9,861 nucleotides of DNA from an uncultured Bacillus sp. (GTDB lineage Bacteria > Bacillota > Bacilli > Bacillales > Cytobacillaceae), in NCBI GenBank assembly GCA_937894355.1, contig CALCRD010000350.1, forward strand, positions 1 through 9,861. The letters are read 5' to 3'. Below, piece by piece: positions 5,447 through 9,861 of the stretch. The notes below the pieces were generated by a model that was not told where the DNA came from, searched no databases, and saw only the letters and a list, made by a program, of their open reading frames with translations. A program made the translations under genes and the position numbers. Each line of letters starts with the position of its first letter. Positions within the stretch are counted from its first letter, which is position 1.

Positions 5447-6739
5447 TTAATTCGACTTAGGCAAAACTTTGCAGACGGTAAAACGATTCTCGGCAATTAA
5501 TTCAGTTGCCGCTTGCTTAACATCGGAAAGCGTAATTTGTTCCAGAATCGGTACAACTGCGAATAAATCCATATCATTAAAGGCATATCTCGTAAATTGA
5601 TTTGCGATATATTCAGGTGAATTAACAGCTCTTAGAAATGAACCGATTTTTTTCTTTTTCGAACGATTTAATGCTTCCTCAGTTAAGGTTGTTCCACTTT
5701 TAGCATCAAAAAACATTGAGGTGATCGTTTGAGAGAGCCTTTCTGGGTCACTCGTATCTCCACCGACCATGGCAAACCCAAAGCCATTTTCCAAAGTGTA
5801 ATCAAAAGAAAAAGTTTCATCGATTAAACCTTGGCTATACAATTGATTATAATTCTCGGTACTTTTACTGAATAAAAGATCAAGCAGAACATTAACAGTT
5901 AATTCATGTTTTTGCATTGCTTCACCAGTCAACCCAGTATTCAGTGCTTTAATACCGACTAAGCATTTGGATGTTTGAACATTCATTTGTAAAACTTTAC
6001 TTTTCTTTGCAACGGATACCGGCTCAGTATCTATTTTTCGTTGGATTTCCGGCTGCGCTTTATAATCCTTCTTGGCTTGATTATCGGTTATTTGCTTCAT
6101 AATATCCTCTGGATTCACCGGACCAACAATAAACAATAACATATTACTTGGGTGGTAGAAGGTATGGTAACATTCATACAACATATCCTTCGTTATCGGA
6201 GCAATGGAATCAATCGTTCCGGCAATATCAATTTTTACTGGATGGTGATGATACATGTTTTCAATCAACCCAAAATAAAGCCGCCAATCAGGATTGTCTT
6301 CATACATGGTAATTTCCTGGCCAATAATCCCTTTTTCCTTTTCTACTGTTTTTTCAGTAAAATAAGGATCTTGAACAAAATCGATTAGGGTTTCCAGATT
6401 TTGTTCCACATCAGCTGTGCTGGAAAAAAGGTAAGCAGTCCGGGTAAAGGATGTAAAGGCATTTGCCGATGCTCCTTGGCGGCTAAATTGTTGAAAAACA
6501 TCGCCATCCTCTTTTTCAAACAGCTTATGTTCAAGGAAATGGGCAATTCCATCAGGAACCTTTACATAGTCTGTTTTTTCCAACGGAAGGAAGTGATTAT
6601 CAATGGAACCATATTTTGTCGTGAAGGTTGCATAGGTTTTATTGAAACCCTTTTTAGGTAAAATATAGACCTGTAAGCCATTATCCATCTTTTGGTAATA
6701 CAATTCTTCTTGAAGCTGATCAAAGGTAATTTTATTCAT
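5447..6739 (-). CDS. ymfH: YmfH, M16 family zinc metallopeptidase (catalytic partner of YmfF)
   Basis: A 430-residue insulinase-like (M16) protein. The inverted zinc motif HFLEH is at 67-71 (ligands H67 and H71, catalytic E70), and the distal glutamate fits E142 in EKGIIGQE, with a second conserved glutamate seven residues earlier at E135. The active site therefore looks intact. M16 enzymes of this size work as pairs with an inactive homologue; YmfF directly upstream lacks the motif and is the obvious partner. In B. subtilis ymfH is associated with EF-P 5-aminopentanol modification, but its substrate is not known to me. The start overlaps the ymfF stop (TAATG), with GGAGGTG inside the end of ymfF, which indicates translational coupling. 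No signal peptide is visible, so it is probably cytoplasmic. A hairpin follows its stop codon. Confidence 0.94.
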   Translation of the reverse strand: MNKITFDQLQEELYYQKMDNGLQVYILPKKGFNKTYATFTTKYGSIDNHFLPLEKTDYVKVPDGIAHFLEHKLFEKEDGDVFQQFSRQGASANAFTSFTRTAYLFSSTADVEQNLETLIDFVQDPYFTEKTVEKEKGIIGQEITMYEDNPDWRLYFGLIENMYHHHPVKIDIAGTIDSIAPITKDMLYECYHTFYHPSNMLLFIVGPVNPEDIMKQITDNQAKKDYKAQPEIQRKIDTEPVSVAKKSKVLQMNVQTSKCLVGIKALNTGLTGEAMQKHELTVNVLLDLLFSKSTENYNQLYSQGLIDETFSFDYTLENGFGFAMVGGDTSDPERLSQTITSMFFDAKSGTTLTEEALNRSKKKKIGSFLRAVNSPEYIANQFTRYAFNDMDLFAVVPILEQITLSDVKQAATELIAENRFTVCKVLPKSN

Positions 6740-8019
6740 TATTCAGCCACCTCCGTTCCTGTCAGAAAATAAATCGTGTCTAACTCGATCTTTTCCGCTA
6801 CTTTCACAATCTGTTCTCGATTCGTTTGCTCCATTTGCTCCATCCACTCTGCTAGCGAAATATTGCTGTTAGAAACGACATTATGGTAGAGTATTTCAAC
6901 CATTCCCCTAGAAGTATCAATGGTTTCAAGTAATTGATTTCTGATTACTGCTTTCGTTTGTTCCAGCTCCGAATCAGTGAAATCACCATTTTTCATGGCT
7001 TGCATTTGCTCTTTTATGATGGAAACAGCTTGATTATAGTTTTTATTATCGATTCCCGACATTACCATCATTAGACCTTTATGACTTTCAAGCCTGCTGG
7101 CAGCATAATAAGCTAAGCTAGCCTTTTCTCGTACATTGATGAAGAGCTTAGAATGCGAGAAACCGCCATAAATACCATTAAACACCTGTAGTGCAAAATA
7201 ATCTGGATCCCCATATATAACATGGGTTCGAAACCCAATATTTAGTTTCCCTTGCTTTACATCCTGAACTTCTTTCACTACATTTCCCTGATTTACTTTT
7301 GCAGCTCTGTTTGCCTCAGTTCTTTTAGGCGAACGAGTAGGGAAGTGGATGAGTTCGTCAGCGATAGATTGAACCGCTTCTTCCTGAACATCACCTATCA
7401 CATAAAAATCCATTTCATCTTGGGAAAATGCCTGTTGATAATATTGGTAAAGACTTTCAGGAGTAATCCCATCAATATTCTCCATTTGACCATGAACATA
7501 TATAGCATATGGCTCTTCTTTGCACATCTCTTGGACTAATCTGTAGCTTGAATAACGCATTTTATCATCGTAAAGTGATTGTATCCTTTGTTTTAACGTT
7601 CTTTTTTCGCTTTCGACAGTCGTTTTTTCAAATGAAGAATTCACGACATTAGGATTCGTTAATATTTCCGAAAAAAATTCGATTCCTTTCCTTAACAACG
7701 GTGTTGGATCAGATAGAAATTTTTCGTTAGCTATTTCCAATGAAAAGCTAATTACATGATATTCACCTTTTTTAGCTACATCTACAAAAAGGGAGGCACC
7801 ATATAAATCATCTAAATAGGAACGTAGTACGGTCGTGGAAGGGAATTTTTTTGAATTACTCTGTAGGACATAAGGTAATAAAGCTCTAAGAGTAACTTCA
7901 TCCTTATTAAGTGGTGTTTTCATTTTCCAAACTAACGTATTGGTTTTGTATTTATCCGTTTTGACGATATGAAGCTTATACCCCTTCATTTCTTTTATTG
8001 TTTCTGTAAGTACAGCCAT
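6739..8019 (-). CDS. ymfF: YmfF, M16 family protein without zinc site (inactive partner of YmfH)
   Basis: A 426-residue M16-fold protein. Where YmfH carries HFLEH, this sequence has a hydrophobic stretch LRALLPYVLQ (about residues 44-53) with no His or Glu, so it cannot bind zinc in the usual way. The C-terminal half keeps the glycine loop and following strand common to M16 proteins (GIYGGFSHSKLF near 282-293, then VREKASLAYYAASR). The inactive/active pairing resembles mitochondrial processing peptidase subunits. In B. subtilis ymfF is associated with EF-P 5-aminopentanol modification. The ATG at 8017-8019 is chosen because AAGGAGG lies six bases upstream; the ATG at 8025 directly abuts that site. 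It is the first gene of its group, with a likely promoter at 8149-8178, and overlaps ymfH by one base. Confidence 0.93.
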   Translation of the reverse strand: MAVLTETIKEMKGYKLHIVKTDKYKTNTLVWKMKTPLNKDEVTLRALLPYVLQSNSKKFPSTTVLRSYLDDLYGASLFVDVAKKGEYHVISFSLEIANEKFLSDPTPLLRKGIEFFSEILTNPNVVNSSFEKTTVESEKRTLKQRIQSLYDDKMRYSSYRLVQEMCKEEPYAIYVHGQMENIDGITPESLYQYYQQAFSQDEMDFYVIGDVQEEAVQSIADELIHFPTRSPKRTEANRAAKVNQGNVVKEVQDVKQGKLNIGFRTHVIYGDPDYFALQVFNGIYGGFSHSKLFINVREKASLAYYAASRLESHKGLMMVMSGIDNKNYNQAVSIIKEQMQAMKNGDFTDSELEQTKAVIRNQLLETIDTSRGMVEILYHNVVSNSNISLAEWMEQMEQTNREQIVKVAEKIELDTIYFLTGTEVAE

Positions 8020-8148
8020 TTCCATCCTCCTTACTTGCCAGCATATTTAAACTTATGTTTAGAATACGCATGTTCTGTTATTTTTCCCAATAATTATTTA
8101 TTCAAGCATAAAACAGAGTGAAAATTCCATATTTATCACTTAATTCCT

Positions 8149-8178
8149 ACTATACCGTTAGAAAAGATGGATATTCAA
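8149..8178 (-). promoter_or_regulatory. predicted sigma-A promoter of ymfF-ymfH(-ymfI-ymfJ)
   Basis: On the minus strand TTGAAT (8173-8178) and TATAGT (8149-8154) are 18 bases apart, with four and five matches to consensus. The leader to the ymfF start would be about 120 bases. A short inverted repeat, CAAGT-N5-ACTTG (8176-8190), touches the -35 box. A promoter is expected here because the upstream transporter genes end in a strong terminator. Confidence 0.5.
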
Positions 8179-8233
8179 GTTTTAGACTTGTAGCTTAGAA
8201 CATTTTTCTAAAAAAAGGCTATGTAAATTGGTA

Positions 8234-8362
8234 TGTTGATTTCCGCTACAGGCACGAGCGGTTCGCGGGCTCACCCGTGAGCCTCCTGGTCGTTCCTCCC
8301 TTCGGAGTCTCACTCGGCTCGTGCTCCCGCAGGAGTCTACGTGCCTTCCGCTCCAATCAACA
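8234..8362. repeat. GC-rich imperfect palindromic element of Bacillaceae dispersed-repeat type
   Basis: A block of about 130 bp bounded by an 8-bp terminal inverted repeat, TGTTGATT (8234-8241) and AATCAACA (8355-8362). The inner 100 bases (8251-8350) are 68% G+C, far above the flanks. Further pairing arms are GCACGAGC (8252-8259) with GCTCGTGC (8317-8324), GGCTCAC (8268-8274) with GTGAGCC (8277-8283), and CTCC with GGAG (8324-8335). From memory, sequences with these ends (GTTGATTGGAGCGGAAGGC on the minus strand) are scattered between genes in many Bacillaceae, like a MITE or REP element; I cannot run the search. It encodes no transposase. AATCAACA occurs again at 8373-8380, so the element may extend to about 8380. 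No clear target duplication is visible. A 68-codon ORF across it is an artefact. Confidence 0.75.
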
Positions 8363-8397
8363 CTGTGTTCAAAATCAACATTTATCATTAACAGAGC

Positions 8398-8429
8398 AAA
8401 AAAAATCCCCCAGTATTTAAACGGGGGGG
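8398..8429 (-). terminator. intrinsic terminator of the transporter operon
   Basis: On the minus strand a C-run (from the G-run at 8423-8429) pairs with GGGGG (8407-8411), with two further base pairs above a one-base bulge and a loop of about six bases. Eight U residues follow (8398-8405). It lies 21 bases past the stop of the permease gene and isolates that operon from the repeat element and ymfF. Confidence 0.9.
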
Positions 8430-8450
8430 CATAATGATTTTGAATTGATC

Positions 8451-9404
8451 TTATCGTTTTCCTGAATCAAACGTTTCACCTGCTGCTTTAGGTGCTTGTG
8501 ATGATTTAGAAAAGATAACTAAAGCAATTAGAGTCACGACGTACGGGAATATTTTCAAAATAATTGGTGGAAAAACAGCTAATTCAGGTATAACTTGGGA
8601 TACATTGGCAATCGTACTGGCAAATCCAAAGAAAAGAGTTGCCCCAAGTACTCCATAGGGTCTCCATTGACCGAAGATCAGCGAAGCCAGTGCTAAAAAT
8701 CCTAGACCAGCCACCGTTCCTGTAAATTCCCCAGCATAGGTAACAATGATGATTGCGCCTCCTAAACCAGAAAAAGCTCCTGATATTAACACACCACTAT
8801 AACGCATTTTTCTCACGCTAATTCCTGCTGCTTCAGCAGCCTGCGGAAACTCACCACAAGATCTTAAACGAAGTCCAAACTTTGACCTATAAAGGACAAA
8901 TGAACTTATGATTAGAATCGCTAATATAAACCATGTTGTTGGATATGTCTTGGTAAAGAATAAATCTCCAATAACCGGAATTGAAGATAAAACAGGGATA
9001 TCACTTGGAGAAAATCCAGTAGTGATACGGATATTTCCACTTCCGGTAATATTTCTTGCCAAGAATACGGTTAAGGCTGTAGCAATTAAATTTATCGCTG
9101 TACCACTAATAACTTGGTCAGCACTTAAGTTAATGCTGGCAAATGCATGTAATAGCGAAAATAAAATTCCGGCAATCATGGCCATTAATAAACCTACCCA
9201 TAATACCCATGTACTATGCGGATATTTATCTTGCAGTAAATTTATCGAAAGGGCACAACCAAATGCACCGAATACCATCAAACCTTCTAATCCGATATTG
9301 ACAATCCCGCTTCTTTCACTAAAAAGACCGCCCAAAGCTGTAATAAGAAGAGGAATAGTAAAAATAATCGCATAAGGAAAAATTTGCTCAATGATTGTCC
9401 ACAT
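8451..9404 (-). CDS. ABC transporter permease, NupQ/YufQ-like (COG1079)
   Basis: A 317-residue, strongly hydrophobic permease of the BPD_transp_2 family (the RbsC/LivH type). It carries the family's N-terminal signature FSERSGIVNIGLEGLMVFGAFG (28-49). The cytoplasmic coupling loop is the segment LRLRSCGEFPQAAEAAGISVRKMRYSGVLISGAFSGLGGA region (178-217), which contacts the ATPase. About eight to ten membrane helices are likely. The closest characterised relatives are NupQ of the B. subtilis guanosine importer and other nucleoside or purine uptake systems with a Bmp-type lipoprotein. The ATG at 9402-9404 is one base past the stop of the upstream permease, with GGGG nine bases before it. A longer in-frame reading from 9437 overlaps that gene and is less likely. 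The ATPase and binding protein should lie beyond the right edge. The exact substrate cannot be read from the sequence. Confidence 0.9.
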   Translation of the reverse strand: MWTIIEQIFPYAIIFTIPLLITALGGLFSERSGIVNIGLEGLMVFGAFGCALSINLLQDKYPHSTWVLWVGLLMAMIAGILFSLLHAFASINLSADQVISGTAINLIATALTVFLARNITGSGNIRITTGFSPSDIPVLSSIPVIGDLFFTKTYPTTWFILAILIISSFVLYRSKFGLRLRSCGEFPQAAEAAGISVRKMRYSGVLISGAFSGLGGAIIIVTYAGEFTGTVAGLGFLALASLIFGQWRPYGVLGATLFFGFASTIANVSQVIPELAVFPPIILKIFPYVVTLIALVIFSKSSQAPKAAGETFDSGKR

Positions 9405-9405
9405 C

Positions 9406-9861
9406 CTACGCTTCCCCTTTCTTAACAGCCGTTCCATTCATACCTGAAGTATCTGATCGACGTTTTTGAAATTTATTTATTAGTCGGTCGATAAGGATGC
9501 TTGTGGCAGCAAAGTAAATGATAATGGCAATAATTGTATTGGCCAGCTCAGGGGGAATTTCGGTCATCGCATTCATAAAACCTGTCCCCGAATACAAAAT
9601 ACCAAAAAGAATAGCCGCAAAAAACACACCGATGGCTGAGTTCGCACCTAATAAAGCAACGGCAATCCCATCAAAGCCTTGGGTAGGTAAAATTCCAATT
9701 TGAATAGTCGAAGCATTTCCAGTATATAGTGCTACACCGCCAAGACCGGCAAGAGCACCCGATATGAGCATAGAAAGAATAATATTGCGATCAACTCGCA
9801 TCCCGGCATACTCAGCAGCATGGCGGTTAAAGCCTACCGCTTTTAGTTCAAACCCTAACGT
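9406..9861 (-). CDS. ABC transporter permease, NupP/YufP-like, C-terminal part (cut by window edge)
   Basis: The last 151 residues of a BPD_transp_2 permease; the gene continues beyond base 9861, so no start is visible. An internal ATG at 9801 is not the start, because the same frame reads upstream as TLGFELKAVGFNRHAAEYAG, the conserved coupling loop of these permeases. This is followed by LSMLISGALAGLGGV, a membrane helix, and several further helices to a basic tail. It pairs with the downstream permease, as NupP does with NupQ, to form a heterodimeric channel for a nucleoside-type importer. The stop codon is one base before the next start, with that gene's ribosome site inside this one, which points to coupled translation. 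Family assignment is good; the substrate is inferred. Confidence 0.9.
   Translation of the reverse strand, partial: TLGFELKAVGFNRHAAEYAGMRVDRNIILSMLISGALAGLGGVALYTGNASTIQIGILPTQGFDGIAVALLGANSAIGVFFAAILFGILYSGTGFMNAMTEIPPELANTIIAIIIYFAATSILIDRLINKFQKRRSDTSGMNGTAVKKGEA

Noticed and set aside
8195..8211. TTAGAA/TTCTAA hairpin as a terminator
   Set aside because: The stem is only 6 AT-rich base pairs and on the minus strand the U-run precedes rather than follows it.
8182..8388. 68-codon minus-strand ORF
   Set aside because: It crosses the GC-rich palindromic element; the Arg/Ser-rich product and lack of a ribosome site fit an artefact of the repeat.
8908..9375. 155-codon plus-strand ORF
   Set aside because: It lies antisense within the NupQ-like permease gene, has no ribosome site and no recognisable domain; it is a shadow of the minus-strand coding frame.

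Overview
The window is core chromosome of an AT-rich Firmicute in the Bacillaceae (Bacillus/Neobacillus-like). The evidence is strong Shine-Dalgarno sites, GTG and TTG starts, U-tailed intrinsic terminators, and a gene order I recognise from Bacillus subtilis: ymfF-ymfH-ymfI-ymfJ-ymfK-rodZ-pgsA-cinA. That order normally continues into recA, which would lie beyond base 1. Every convincing gene is on the minus strand, so the window reads right to left.

Right end (8451-9861): two ABC-transporter permeases of the NupP/NupQ (nucleoside or purine) type. The first is cut by the window edge; the pair ends in a strong intrinsic terminator. Next comes a 430-base gap (8026-8450) holding that terminator, a GC-rich dispersed repeat of about 130 bp, and a likely promoter for ymfF.

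Centre (4285-8019): ymfF and ymfH are an inactive/active pair of M16 (insulinase-like) metalloprotease homologues with overlapping stop and start codons. ymfI (short-chain reductase) and ymfJ (DUF3243) follow. In B. subtilis, YmfI is the reductase that completes the 5-aminopentanol modification of translation factor EF-P, and YmfF and YmfH are associated with the same pathway. A terminator-like hairpin separates ymfH from ymfI, and a strong terminator follows ymfJ.

Left-centre (349-3994): a second group starts with its own likely promoter. It contains ymfK (an ACT-like domain joined to a P-loop domain, function unknown), rodZ (cell-shape protein), pgsA (phosphatidylglycerophosphate synthase) and cinA (NMN amidase/CinA). 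rodZ and cinA both end in perfect hairpins that overlap their stop codons. In cinA the whole 5' arm of a 17-bp terminator stem lies inside the coding sequence.

Left end (1-264): an array of about 13 units of a 21-bp tandem repeat, noncoding as far as I can tell, probably between cinA and recA. The window looks like conserved housekeeping DNA with two noncoding repeat elements. I see no phage, defence, CRISPR or transposase genes. The most notable items are the tandem array, the GC-rich repeat, the terminators overlapping stop codons, the unexplained YmfK protein, and the altered catalytic tetrad of YmfI.
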